Shown here piece by piece: positions 1 through 8,979 of a DNA stretch of 64,000 bases. Made by a program: the position numbers and the translations under genes. The stretch comes from JB111 sp052093225 (lineage in GTDB: Bacteria; Actinomycetota; Actinomycetes; Actinomycetales; Actinomycetaceae). The DNA lies in assembly GCA_052093225.1 (NCBI GenBank), contig JBQDDG010000002.1, positions 1 through 64,000 on the forward strand, given 5' to 3'. The first letter of the stretch is position 1. Each line of letters starts with the position of its first letter. The notes below the pieces were generated by a model that saw nothing but the letters and a program-made list of their open reading frames with translations, was not told the origin of the DNA and made no database searches.

Positions 1-458
1 CCTGGCTGGATTCTTAGCGCTGAAACGGCCGACATCAACTTGACGAAACACACCTGCTCCCAGGCACGCGAGCGGACCTTCGCGGTCGCCCGCGCCAGCG
101 CCCGACCGGGCAGCCCGTCGCCGCGCAGCCGGTCGGCGTACTCGCCCAGCACCCGCAGCACCGTGGTGTCCGAAGCCCCACCGGCCGGGCCGAACAGCTC
201 GACCTGGGCGGTCATGGCCTCCACGTCCGAGAGGCACGAAGCGCCCGCGGCCAGCGCAGCGACCGTGTCCGTGAGCGCCCGGCCCCGGTCCCGACCCGGG
301 ACGAACCCACGCCGTGCGAGCACGCCCCGGAACGCCGTGGTCAGCCCCACCCGATCGGCCAGCAACCTGGGCAGCACCACCCCCGCATGCGCCACCGTGC
401 CCGCCCCCTCGGCCTTCACCGACAGGCCCTTGGACCACCCCGCCTCAGCAGCAGCCAT
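1..458 (-). CDS. IS1380-family transposase, N-terminal fragment
   Basis: This is the start of a DDE transposase that would move the insertion element. From the ATG at 458 the product begins MAAAEAGWSKGLSVKAEG and continues with VAHAGVVLPRLLADRVGL, the N-terminal pattern of IS1380 transposases. A GTG at 476 in the same frame (VKATSGMAAA) is an alternative start. About 135 residues of recognisable family sequence are present; the DDE core and C-terminus are absent because the frame runs off the window edge. The last ~17 codons before the edge, reading roughly CFVKLMSAVSALRIQP, do not resemble the family, so the copy may already be rearranged. Family assignment is from remembered motif similarity. 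Confidence 0.55.
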   Translation of the reverse strand, partial: MAAAEAGWSKGLSVKAEGAGTVAHAGVVLPRLLADRVGLTTAFRGVLARRGFVPGRDRGRALTDTVAALAAGASCLSDVEAMTAQVELFGPAGGASDTTVLRVLGEYADRLRGDGLPGRALARATAKVRSRAWEQVCFVKLMSAVSALRIQP

Positions 459-550
459 CCCGCTTGTAGCCTTCACCTTGAGGGTGCCTCTTCCTGGTCG
501 TCGCTGTAGTTCTAGACAAACCACATCGTCCCAGGTCAGAGGCACCCTCA
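1..550 (-). mobile_element. IS1380-like insertion sequence, left end and 5' part only
   Basis: The stretch encodes the N-terminal part of an IS1380-type transposase on the minus strand. It ends rightward in a non-coding tip holding an inverted repeat: 481-497 (AGGGTGCCTCTTCCTGG) against 531-548. The right boundary near 550 is inferred, because regulator coding sequence resumes just beyond it. The opposite end lies outside the window. The outermost ~50 bases are less GC-rich than the rest and do not read like this transposase family, so a second junction or a contig edge may lie near position 50. No target-site duplication can be checked. Confidence 0.6.
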
Positions 551-2724
551 CCCCCGCGACACGCTACTTTCCTCAGCTCCCGAGCGCCCCTGTGAATACT
601 CCAGGCGAGGAGGTAGCGCCACACCGGCGTCGGGCCGGCGACCTCGTCCGCCCCGATCCCGTCGACGAGGTCGGCGATCCCCAGGGCGAGCAGCCACTCC
701 TCGGTGGCCCCGCGGCGGCCGCCCTCCCGGACGCGTGACACGAGCGAGCCGCCGGGCATTCCGCGGCCGACCGCGCTCCTCGACGTGACGAGACCCTGCG
801 CGGCCAGCACCAGGGGGCGGAGATGGGCCGGGTCCCACCGCTCCAGATCCAGCGCGGCGCCGCGCAGCGCCTCCCGTGCGGGCGCCGGGCGGCCTCGGGA
901 GACCTCGAGCATCCCCTGCAGCGCGCCCACGGTGCCCGACCAGTCGTGCCACCGGCGGGCCGGTCCGCTGCGCTGGTCGTCCAGCACCCGCTCGGCGGCC
1001 TCGAGGTCGCCGACCTCCAGGAGAGCGGTGACGAGGTCGATCGTCGCGTGACCGCCCATGAGGGCCGTCAGCCGGGTGCTCCGGGAGATCACGTCGTACG
1101 CGCGGGTGGCCTCGCCGACGGCCTCGACCAGCCGTCCCTGCCGCGCGAGGAGCCTGCGGCGCTGCCAGTGCGCGAGGCAGAGCAGCGCGGGCCGGGTACC
1201 CGGGTCCGCCACGAGTGCCGCCGAGAGGTCGAGCAGCCGCGGCGCCGCCTCGGCGTCGTCCAGCAGGTGGAGCGCGGCGCACCACCGCGCCACGGGCCCC
1301 GGGACCGCGGACACGGCCTCGCCGCGGCGCCGCGCCCGCCCCTCGAGCTCGCGCCAGACGGCCCGGAGCGCCTCGCCGGCCGTGGCCTCGACCCCGCGGT
1401 GCACCAGGTCCATGACGAGGACCGCGACGGCCTCGGCGACCACCTGCTCGTCGGTGGAGGCGTCCGCGACCTCGATGAGGTCGGCGCGTCCGGACCACGT
1501 GCGTGCCGCCGCGATCATCACCGCGGCCCGCAGGACCACGAGGTGGTCGGTGCCCGGCTCCTCGTGCCGGCCGAGCAGGTGCCAGGCGGCGGACAGGTCC
1601 CCGGTGGCGAGGTGCTCGTAGCCCGCGGCCGCCCGGTCCTCGTCGGTCACCTGCCGGCCGTTGTCCACGGCCCAGGACACGCTGTGCGCGGGCGGCCGCA
1701 TCGCCGAGCCGCCCGTCGAGGCCCACAGGTCGAACAGCGCGGCCCCGCGCCCGGGCGGCGTGGTCACGCGCAGGACCTCGCCGTACAGCTCGGCGGCGAG
1801 CGCCACCATGCCGTCGTCGGTGGTGCGGGTCGTGTGGGTCTCGACGAGGTCCGTCGCCTGGTCGCCGGCCACCGCGCGCAGCTGGGCGCCCGGCAGCCGC
1901 CCGGCGAGCGCGAGCATGGTGACCGCGTCCTGCTGCTCGGCGGTCAGCTCGCTGTACATGGTCTCGACGACGCCGGTCAGCCGCTCGTCGACGGCCGGGG
2001 CGGGCCGCAGCAGCGTCCATGGGGCGTCGTCGCCCCCCTGCTCGGCGGGGTCCCCGCTGCGCACGACGATCCCCTGGTCCAGCGCCGACCGCACGAAGGC
2101 GCCGATCAGGCGGGGCGACCCGCCGGTCATGCCCAGGATCGTCGACACCGCCCCGGCGGTGGGGGCCGTCCCGACGAGACGCGAGCACAGCGCTCGGGTC
2201 TGCACCGGTCCCAGCGGCGGGATCGTCACGGTCGCCAGCAGCCCGGTGTCCACCAGCGCGCTCAGACCGGACCCGCCGCGCAGGCCGATGCTGGTGGCGA
2301 GCAGGACGGCCTCGCGGTTCTGCACCAGGAGCGCGAGGACGAACGCGCTGGCCGGGTCGATGAAGTGGCAGTCCTCCACGACGATCACCGGAAGCCCGCT
2401 CGTGCCCGCCGGCCCGGCCGCCTCGAGCATCTCGAGGTGGCGCTGGACCGCGCCCACGGCATCGACCGGGCCTCGGATGTCCTCGAGCTCGGTGAGGAAC
2501 GGGGCGAGAGCGCCGTAGGGGACGTCGACGAGGGCGGCCCCGCACTGCAGCGTCATCGAGGCCACGCCGGTCCCGCCTGCCAGCGCCGCCCGCACCAGGG
2601 TCGTCTTCCCGGCGCCGGGTCCGCCGAGCACGATGACGCCGGCCCGTTCGGCGTCCGCGAGCACGGCGCGGAGCGCGCCAAGCTCCGGGCCCGAGACCTC
2701 GAGGTCCTCCACCGACGCGGTCAC
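445..2724 (-). pseudogene. LuxR-family STAND regulator, 3' end cut off by the IS element
   Basis: Large ATP-binding regulators of this kind combine an N-terminal STAND/AAA ATPase, a helical repeat region and a C-terminal LuxR helix-turn-helix. Here the Walker A motif is intact (GGPGAGKTTL, near residue 35) and a Walker B-like VIVVED follows near residue 115, then an Ala/Leu-rich helical region. No LuxR HTH follows. Host sequence stops near codon 725 at about 550, after which the frame reads ~35 codons of IS tip and ends at 445-447. Relatives, including the next gene upstream, are about 890-930 residues with a terminal HTH, so the DNA-binding domain has been lost and the product should not act as a promoter-binding regulator. 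The GTG start at 2724 lies 3 nt after the stop of the upstream regulator, implying co-transcription. Confidence 0.7.
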
Positions 2725-2727
2725 GGC

Positions 2728-5409
2728 TCACCCCACAGACTTCAGGAGCGAGCCCGCCGCGATCCGGATCAGGCCTGGACGACCCCGCACCCCGAGCTTG
2801 GCGTAGACCTGGTTGAGGTGCCCCTCGACGGTGCGGACCGAGATCACGTGCTGGCGGGCGACCGCGGCGTTGGAGTGCCCGTCGACCACCAGTCGGGCGA
2901 TCTCCCTCTCCCGCGGTGTCAGCGACAGCATCCACGCCGGTGCGAGGTCCGGCGCGCGGCCCTGCGTCGGCTCCTGGTGCCGGGTGACGAGGTCGGCGAG
3001 GCGCCGCGCGTCGGCGGCGGGCAGCCCGGCGGCCAGCGGCGCCGTCCCACCCTGGTGCCACGCGAGGTAGCCGGCCGCCACGACGGCGGACAGCGCGAGG
3101 CACGAGCCCGCCGGGTCGTCGCCGAGGAGGGACTCGGCGAGGTCGGCGCTCGGGACCGAGAGCGCGGACTGCGTCCGCCCGGAGGAGGCGTGCAGCCGGC
3201 CCGCCACGTCGGACCCGAGCATCGCGGCGGACAGGAGGGCGTAGAGCTCGACGACGTCGAGCCCCGCCCCACGGGCCAGCTCCGCGAGCGCCCCCAGCCG
3301 GTCCGCATCGTCCCCGCCCACCCGTCCGGCGTCGTCCGGCACGGGGCCCAGCACGGCGGCGAACCAGCCGAGCCTGCCCCAGACGGCGGGCGCGACCGCG
3401 CCGCCGCCCGAGGATGCGGACCCGGGAGCGGCCGGGACCCCGCGGCCGGGCTCGTTCGCGGCCCGGCAGAACCGGGCGAGCGCCCGGGCCACCAGGGACG
3501 CGTGCGGGTCCCCGACGGCGTCGCTCTGCGCGGCGAGCACCTCGGCCGAGTCACCGGCCACGTCCAGCCGGCCGGCGAGCAGGTCGATCGCGGCGACGAC
3601 GAGCTCCGCGTAGAGCACCGCCTCGGGGTTGCCGTGCCGCGCGTCGAGCAGCGCCTCGGCCAGCGCGCGGGAGGCGTCGAGATCACCGCAGGCCAGGTGG
3701 GTCTCCACCAGGGACACGGCGAGGGTGGCGCGGTCGTAGGGGGCCATCACCGTGTCGAGGACACCGCGCTGGCGGAAGGTCGACATCTGGGCGTCGACCC
3801 ATGCGGCCGAGCGTCGGGCGCCGTCCTGGTCGTCCGACAGCGCGAGCACCTCGGCCCGGGTGGTCTCGGCGCACAGGCGGACGGACTCGCGGTTGCGGCC
3901 CGGGCTGCGCGGGTCGAGGCCGCCCGGCCGGGACGCCTCGCCCACCGACTCGAGCCGTCGTCGGGCCCCCTGCTGGTCGCCCCGCAGCGAGGCGACCGAC
4001 GCCGCGAGGACCACCAGGCAGGGGTCCTCGATGCGGGACGCACGCTCGACGAGCTCGTGGGCCGCGGCGAGGTCGCCGGACGCCAGGAGCGCCCGCGCCC
4101 GGACCCACACGAGATGGGCGCGCACCACGTCCTGCGCCACGGGCTGGGCGGCCGTGCCGGTGGCTTCGGCCGTGTGCGTGGCCCTGTCCATGCCCGTGGC
4201 TGCGTCCGTGCCCGTGGGTGCGTCCGTCGCGTCCTGGAGCGTGCCCACGCCCAGCTCCTTCGCCGCGCCCGGCTCGGCCGAGGTCAGCGCCTCGGCCACG
4301 GTCAACGGGTCGGCCGAGGTCACCGGTTCGAGCAGCTCGAGGGCGCCCGCGAGGTCGAGGACCGTCAGATGCTGCTCGACGCGGTCCAGCAGGTGGCGCA
4401 GCCCGTCCCGCTCCGCCGCCTGCCGCTCCAGCTCGCGCCGCCGGTCGGGCACGAGCGCGCCGCGGACCCGGTCCCGCCACATCGGCTGGACGTGCACCAT
4501 CCGACCGTCGGGCGTGGTGCGGATCCGCACGATGCCCTGCGTCTGCAGCACGTCGAGCTCCGCGCCGTCACCGCCCGCGACGAGCTCGCCGACCTGGACG
4601 GACCCGCGCGTCGCGATCTCGTCGAGCAGCTCGCGACGCCGGCCGGACATGCGGCGCTGGACGAGGTCCTCACCCACCGCTCCCCCGCCGGCGGGCATCG
4701 GGCCCGTGCCGAGGACCCAGTGGTCGCCCGCCCGCCGCAGCTTCCCGGCCGCGACGCAGTCGTCGGCGATGCTGCGGAGCCGGCCGACGTGCCCGCCGCC
4801 GTAGCTCCACAGGACGGTGGCGGCGACCCGCGAGACCGGCCCGCCGAGGTGGTCGGCGAGCAGCACCCGCGCGGCGGCGGGCGTCAACGGTCGCACGGTC
4901 ACCTGTGCCAGCACGCGCGCCCGGGCGAGCGCGCCGAGGTCCGCAGGCAGGTCGAGGGTCCGGTCGCAGTGCACGAGGAGCGTGACCCGCCCCTGGTGCG
5001 CGAGCTGGGCGAGGACGGTGATGGAGTCGCGGTCCATCAGCTGCGGGTGGGACAGGATGACGACGGCGGGGTCCGCCCCCTCGGGGGAGAGGAACTCGCC
5101 CAGCACCCTGGTCATCCGGTACCAGGTCACCTCGGGGCTGAGGTCGGAGCGCGCGAGGAGGATCGACAGGGCCCCGTACCGCGTGCCCGCGATGAAGGGG
5201 CTGCCGTGCAGCTGGTAGACGGGGCGCTCGGACCGCAGCCGGTCGATGGCCGCGCCGACGACCGCCCGCCGGTCCTCCTGCGTCCCGGCGAGCACCACGC
5301 CGGTGCGCTCGACGAGGAGCGAGTCCAGCAGCGCGTCGACCGCCGTCGACGGCTCGTCGCTCCAGATGCCGTCCGCGTCAGGGTTCAACCACGCGCCGGC
5401 GGAGACCAC
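2728..5409 (-). CDS. LuxR-family large regulator with a degenerate P-loop
   Basis: This is a transcriptional regulator of the large LuxR (MalT/STAND-like) class. The C-terminal ~65 residues are a typical LuxR HTH (SLTPREREIARLVVDGHSN, then RTVEGHLNQVYAKLGV). The N-terminal half has the layout of the ATPase domain, but the P-loop position reads GVVLAGTQEDRRAVVG, lacking the GK[ST] core, and the Walker B position reads AVVILSHPQ, lacking the acidic residue. Nucleotide switching is therefore doubtful. I chose GTG at 5409 because GGGGGAG lies about 12 nt upstream; the frame is open to 5535, but that extension is Arg/Gly-rich and looks non-coding. The next gene is a truncated regulator whose P-loop is intact, so the two may once have worked together. 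The target genes are unknown. Confidence 0.8.
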   Translation of the reverse strand: MVSAGAWLNPDADGIWSDEPSTAVDALLDSLLVERTGVVLAGTQEDRRAVVGAAIDRLRSERPVYQLHGSPFIAGTRYGALSILLARSDLSPEVTWYRMTRVLGEFLSPEGADPAVVILSHPQLMDRDSITVLAQLAHQGRVTLLVHCDRTLDLPADLGALARARVLAQVTVRPLTPAAARVLLADHLGGPVSRVAATVLWSYGGGHVGRLRSIADDCVAAGKLRRAGDHWVLGTGPMPAGGGAVGEDLVQRRMSGRRRELLDEIATRGSVQVGELVAGGDGAELDVLQTQGIVRIRTTPDGRMVHVQPMWRDRVRGALVPDRRRELERQAAERDGLRHLLDRVEQHLTVLDLAGALELLEPVTSADPLTVAEALTSAEPGAAKELGVGTLQDATDAPTGTDAATGMDRATHTAEATGTAAQPVAQDVVRAHLVWVRARALLASGDLAAAHELVERASRIEDPCLVVLAASVASLRGDQQGARRRLESVGEASRPGGLDPRSPGRNRESVRLCAETTRAEVLALSDDQDGARRSAAWVDAQMSTFRQRGVLDTVMAPYDRATLAVSLVETHLACGDLDASRALAEALLDARHGNPEAVLYAELVVAAIDLLAGRLDVAGDSAEVLAAQSDAVGDPHASLVARALARFCRAANEPGRGVPAAPGSASSGGGAVAPAVWGRLGWFAAVLGPVPDDAGRVGGDDADRLGALAELARGAGLDVVELYALLSAAMLGSDVAGRLHASSGRTQSALSVPSADLAESLLGDDPAGSCLALSAVVAAGYLAWHQGGTAPLAAGLPAADARRLADLVTRHQEPTQGRAPDLAPAWMLSLTPREREIARLVVDGHSNAAVARQHVISVRTVEGHLNQVYAKLGVRGRPGLIRIAAGSLLKSVG

Positions 5410-6022
5410 GACCCATGGTTTCTCCCCCTGCGACCCTCGCGCGCGGCCCGTCCCAGGTGGGAGGACCGGTGCGACGGCTCGTCCGTCATGTGCTCGCGTC
5501 CGCGCGTCATGGCGTCCGCTCCTCGCCGCGCGCACCTGGTGCCAGGTGCGCCTGCGGCAGCGCCGTGGGACCCGCCGACGGGGTCGCCGATGTCAGCCGT
5601 TCCGTTGTCACGATGTTGACCATTCTTCCGAGGGGACTCCCGCCGATGGGGGGTCACCGCGGTCCGGAGGTCGTCGCGACGTCGCCGACCGGTCGACGGC
5701 AGCGCAGCCGTCGGCGGATCGAGCAGTGCGTCGGGGCGCCCCACCGGCCCGACGCTTCGGCGACGGCTCCGGGGAAGGGGCGGAGTCCTCGTCTTGTCGT
5801 CACCACGAACCCCGAGCTCGAATGATCGGCACGAGGACGTACGCGGACAGTGAAGCGCCTGGCAGGGTGTCATGTCAATAGCAGCGTTAGAAACAGGGTT
5901 CGGTCCGCCGCCGTGCGACCGCTCCGGACGTGCTCGTCGGCCACGGGGGCCGCAGCGGCCGGGGCGGAACGGCAGAGGCGGAGCGGCAGGGGCGGAGCGG
6001 CCCGCCGACGCCCCCGGGGGTC
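5410..6022. other. Intergenic stretch upstream of the LuxR regulator
   Basis: I see no convincing gene here. Open frames lack coding-like third-position bias. It must contain the promoter of the regulator to its left and the 3' end of the ABC-F transcript to its right. A less GC-rich patch at about 5860-5910 stands out. Positions 5960-6003 hold about three imperfect copies of a 14-base unit, GGCGGAGCGGCAGG. No terminator with a T tract is visible. Confidence 0.5.
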
Positions 6023-7933
6023 TCAGCCCTCGGCGTCCTCGGCCGCCATCAGCCACTTCTCCTCGAGGACGTCGGACTCCGCGCGCAGCTGGTCGGCCTT
6101 CGCTGCGAGCGAGGCGACCTCGGAGAAGTCGCCGTCCTCGGCCGCCTCCGCCATCCGCTGATCGACCTTGGAGATCTCGTTGCCCACCTTGGTCATCTGC
6201 CGCTCGATCCGGCCGAGCGCCTTGCGCGCCTCGCGGGCCTTCGCCGAGTCGGTCGCGCCTCCGGCCCCTGCGCCCGGTCCGGCGGACGAGGCGTCCGCAC
6301 CTCCTGACGCGCCGCCGGGGGCGCCGGTCCCAGGGGCGGGCGACGGCGTCGTGGCGGCCAGGGGCGACCGGCCGGCCTCGGTCCCGTCCGCCCCGGCGGC
6401 GCGGAGCTCGAGGTACTCCTCGACGCCGCCGGGCAGGTCCCGGATCGTGCCGCCGATGACAGCGACCTGGTGGTCGGTGACACGTTGGAGCAGGTAGCGG
6501 TCGTGACTGACGACGACCAGCGTGCCCGGCCAGGAGTCGAGCAGGTCCTCGACGGCGGTGAGGGTGTCCGTGTCGAGATCGTTGGTGGGCTCGTCGAGGA
6601 GCAGCACGTTGGGTCCGGCCACGAGCAGTCGGAGCAGCTGGAGCCGCCGTCGCTCACCACCGGACAGCTCGGACACGCGGGTCCACGCGCGCTCGCGTGC
6701 GAACCCGAGACGCTCGACGAGCTGGCTCGCGGACAGGTCCGCACCCCCGACCCGCACGTGCTCGGCGACGTCGGCGACCGCCTCGACCACCCGCAGCTGC
6801 GGGATCTCGTCGAGCTCGGCGGTGTCCTGCGTGAGGACCGCCAGCTCGACGGTCTTGCCCCGCCTGACGCGCCCCGAGGTCGGCTCCTGGAGCCCCGCGA
6901 GCAGGCGCAGCGCGGTGGACTTGCCCGCGCCGTTGGCGCCGACGATCCCCACGCGCTCGCCGGGCGCGAGCCGCCACGTGACGTCGTCGAGCACGGGCGG
7001 GGGCCCGCCGTACTGCACGGTGACACCCTCGAGGTCGATGACGTCCTTGCCGAGCCTCGCGCCGGCGGCGTCGGTGAGGGCGAGGGAGTCGCGCGGCGGC
7101 GGCTCGTCGGCGATGAGCTCGGCCGCGGCGTCGAGCCGGAACTTGGGCTTCGAGGTGCGGGCCGGTGCGCCGCGGCGCAGCCAGGCGAGCTCCTTGCGCA
7201 GCAGGTTGTTGCGCTTCTGCGCGGCCACGGCGGCTGTGCGCTCGCGCTCGGCGCGGGCGAGGACGTAGGCCGCGTAGCCGCCGTCGTAGACCTCGACGTG
7301 CCCGGGGACGGGGCTGCGCCCGCCGGCGCCGTCGTGGCCGGGGACGACGTCCCACACGCGAGTGCAGACGGCGTCGAGGAACCAGCGGTCGTGCGTCACC
7401 ACGAGGAGTGCCCCCGTGCCGGAGGCGAAGCGCTTGTTCAGGTGGTCCGCGAGGAAGGCCACGCCCTCGACGTCGAGGTGGTTGGTCGGCTCGTCGAGGA
7501 CGAGGACCTCCGCGGGGGTGGCGAGGACGGCCGCGAGGGAGACGCGGCGGCGCTGACCGCCCGAGAGCGTGTCGACGTCGGCGTCCATGTCGAGCTCGGA
7601 GATCAGGCCCTCGTGGAGCTCGCGGACCGTGCGGTCACCGGCCCACTCGTGCTCGGCGAGCCCGCCGTGGACGGCGTCGAGGATCGTGGCGCCCGGGGGC
7701 AGGGTGTCCTGCTGGTCGAGGACCGCGACACGGGTCCCCGACGGCGACGTCACGCGCCCGCCGTCGAGCTCCCTGCGCCCGGCGAGCGCCGAGAGGAGCG
7801 AGGACTTGCCGGCGCCGTTGCGTCCGAGGACGCCGATGCGCATCCCGTCGTCGACGCCGAGGCCGACGCCGTCGAGGAGCACGCGCGGGCCGGCCATGAG
7901 GCGGAGGTTCTCCGCACCGAGGAGGTGGGCCAT
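6023..7933 (-). CDS. ABC-F family ATPase (Uup-like)
   Basis: ABC-F proteins are soluble ATPases with two fused ABC domains that bind ribosomes and relieve stalling or confer antibiotic protection; none has membrane domains. This 636-residue protein has Walker A motifs GRNGAGKSSLL (~residue 36) and GANGAGKSTAL (~345), signatures LSGGQRRRVSLA and LSGGERRRLQLL, and both DEPTNHLD and DEPTNDLD Walker B/D-loops. A Gly/Ala/Pro linker precedes a C-terminal charged coiled coil of about 70 residues, the layout of Uup. The ATG at 7933 overlaps the ispE stop (TGATG), so it is the third gene of the ksgA-ispE-ABC-F operon. Uup rather than an antibiotic-resistance subtype is inferred from the C-terminal coil and the housekeeping context. 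Confidence 0.88.
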   Translation of the reverse strand: MAHLLGAENLRLMAGPRVLLDGVGLGVDDGMRIGVLGRNGAGKSSLLSALAGRRELDGGRVTSPSGTRVAVLDQQDTLPPGATILDAVHGGLAEHEWAGDRTVRELHEGLISELDMDADVDTLSGGQRRRVSLAAVLATPAEVLVLDEPTNHLDVEGVAFLADHLNKRFASGTGALLVVTHDRWFLDAVCTRVWDVVPGHDGAGGRSPVPGHVEVYDGGYAAYVLARAERERTAAVAAQKRNNLLRKELAWLRRGAPARTSKPKFRLDAAAELIADEPPPRDSLALTDAAGARLGKDVIDLEGVTVQYGGPPPVLDDVTWRLAPGERVGIVGANGAGKSTALRLLAGLQEPTSGRVRRGKTVELAVLTQDTAELDEIPQLRVVEAVADVAEHVRVGGADLSASQLVERLGFARERAWTRVSELSGGERRRLQLLRLLVAGPNVLLLDEPTNDLDTDTLTAVEDLLDSWPGTLVVVSHDRYLLQRVTDHQVAVIGGTIRDLPGGVEEYLELRAAGADGTEAGRSPLAATTPSPAPGTGAPGGASGGADASSAGPGAGAGGATDSAKAREARKALGRIERQMTKVGNEISKVDQRMAEAAEDGDFSEVASLAAKADQLRAESDVLEEKWLMAAEDAEG

Positions 7934-8979
7934 CAGCGCGCCCCCTGCCCGGCTGCGGAGTCGACGACGTGCGCCCCGCGGGCGGGCGCCGTCGTCGTGA
8001 GGACGCGGTCGGCCACCTCTGCGGCGCGGACGACCTCGGCGATCGACTCGGCGTGCGCCGCGTCGAGCGCGAGGGCGACCACGGTGGGGCCGGACCCCGA
8101 CAGCACCGCGCCGAGCGCGCCGGCCCGCTCGTAGGCGGCAAGCACGTCCCCGAGCTCGGGGCGCAGCTCGAGGGCGGGCTCGGTGAGGTCGTTGTGGAGC
8201 AGGCGGCCGAGCGCGGCGGGGTCGCCGTCGACCAGCGCGTCGGAGATGGCGGCCTCGTGCGCGCCGGGGGCGAGGCGGGCGCCGGCGCCCGGTCCCGCGT
8301 GACGGTCGGCGGGCGGGCCGGTCGGCGCGTCGAGCCGGGTCGGTGCGGTCGGCGGGCCCGGGCGGGGGTAGCCGTGCATGGAGTCGTAGGCGCCGAACAC
8401 CGCGGGGGTCGACAGCCCGGTCGCCTGCGTGGCGAGGACCCAGTGCCACTCGCCGGCGTCGGGCAGCACGACGAGCTGCTCGCCGCGGCCCGTCCCGAGC
8501 GCGGTGCCGCCGAAGAGCGGGAAGGAGACGTCGGAGCCGAGGTTCGCCGCGAGCGCGTGCAGGTCGAAGGCGCTCAGGTCGGTGCCCCACAGCAGGTCGC
8601 ACGCGAGCAGTGCGGCCGCGGCGTCGGCGCTGCCCCCGGCCATGCCGCTGGCCGCCGGGACCGCCTTGTGGATCGTCAGCTCGACGCCGGCATCGACCTC
8701 GCCCGCGGCACGCAGGGCCTCCGCCGCACGGGCGGCGAGATTGGAGGCGCCGAGGGGCACGCCGTCCACGTGCTCGGCGAGCTTGACGGTGGTGCTGCCG
8801 CGGGCCGCCGGGGAGGCGGTGACGTACTCGCCCAGGTCGAGCGCCTGGAAGATCGTCACGAGCGGGTGGAAGCCGTCGTCGCCGGGCGGGCCGACGCGCA
8901 GCGAGAGGTTGATCTTGCCCGGGGCGCGCACCGTGACCGGGGCCGGCAGGGCGCGCTCGGGCGCGGTTCCGTCGCTCAT
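7933..8979 (-). CDS. ispE: 4-diphosphocytidyl-2-C-methyl-D-erythritol kinase
   Basis: IspE phosphorylates CDP-methylerythritol with ATP in the MEP pathway of isoprenoid precursor synthesis. The 348-residue product shows the three GHMP-kinase motifs: substrate-binding VRAPGKINLSLRVG at the N-terminus, the glycine-rich ATP loop PAASGMAGGSADAAA (~residue 110), and C-terminal GAVLSGSGPTVVA. It is somewhat longer than the usual ~300 residues because of a Pro/Gly/Ala-rich insert around residues 205-230. The ATG at 8979 overlaps the ksgA stop as ATGA, and its own stop overlaps the ABC-F start, so the three genes are translationally coupled. A ksgA-ispE order is widespread in actinobacteria and supports the call. 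Confidence 0.95.
   Translation of the reverse strand: MSDGTAPERALPAPVTVRAPGKINLSLRVGPPGDDGFHPLVTIFQALDLGEYVTASPAARGSTTVKLAEHVDGVPLGASNLAARAAEALRAAGEVDAGVELTIHKAVPAASGMAGGSADAAAALLACDLLWGTDLSAFDLHALAANLGSDVSFPLFGGTALGTGRGEQLVVLPDAGEWHWVLATQATGLSTPAVFGAYDSMHGYPRPGPPTAPTRLDAPTGPPADRHAGPGAGARLAPGAHEAAISDALVDGDPAALGRLLHNDLTEPALELRPELGDVLAAYERAGALGAVLSGSGPTVVALALDAAHAESIAEVVRAAEVADRVLTTTAPARGAHVVDSAAGQGAR

Noticed and set aside
823..5619. A 1,598-codon open frame on the plus strand across the two LuxR regulators
   Set aside because: It is antisense to two genes with clear domains and is rich in Gly/Arg/Pro/His without any motif. Such frames arise from GC-skewed codon use.
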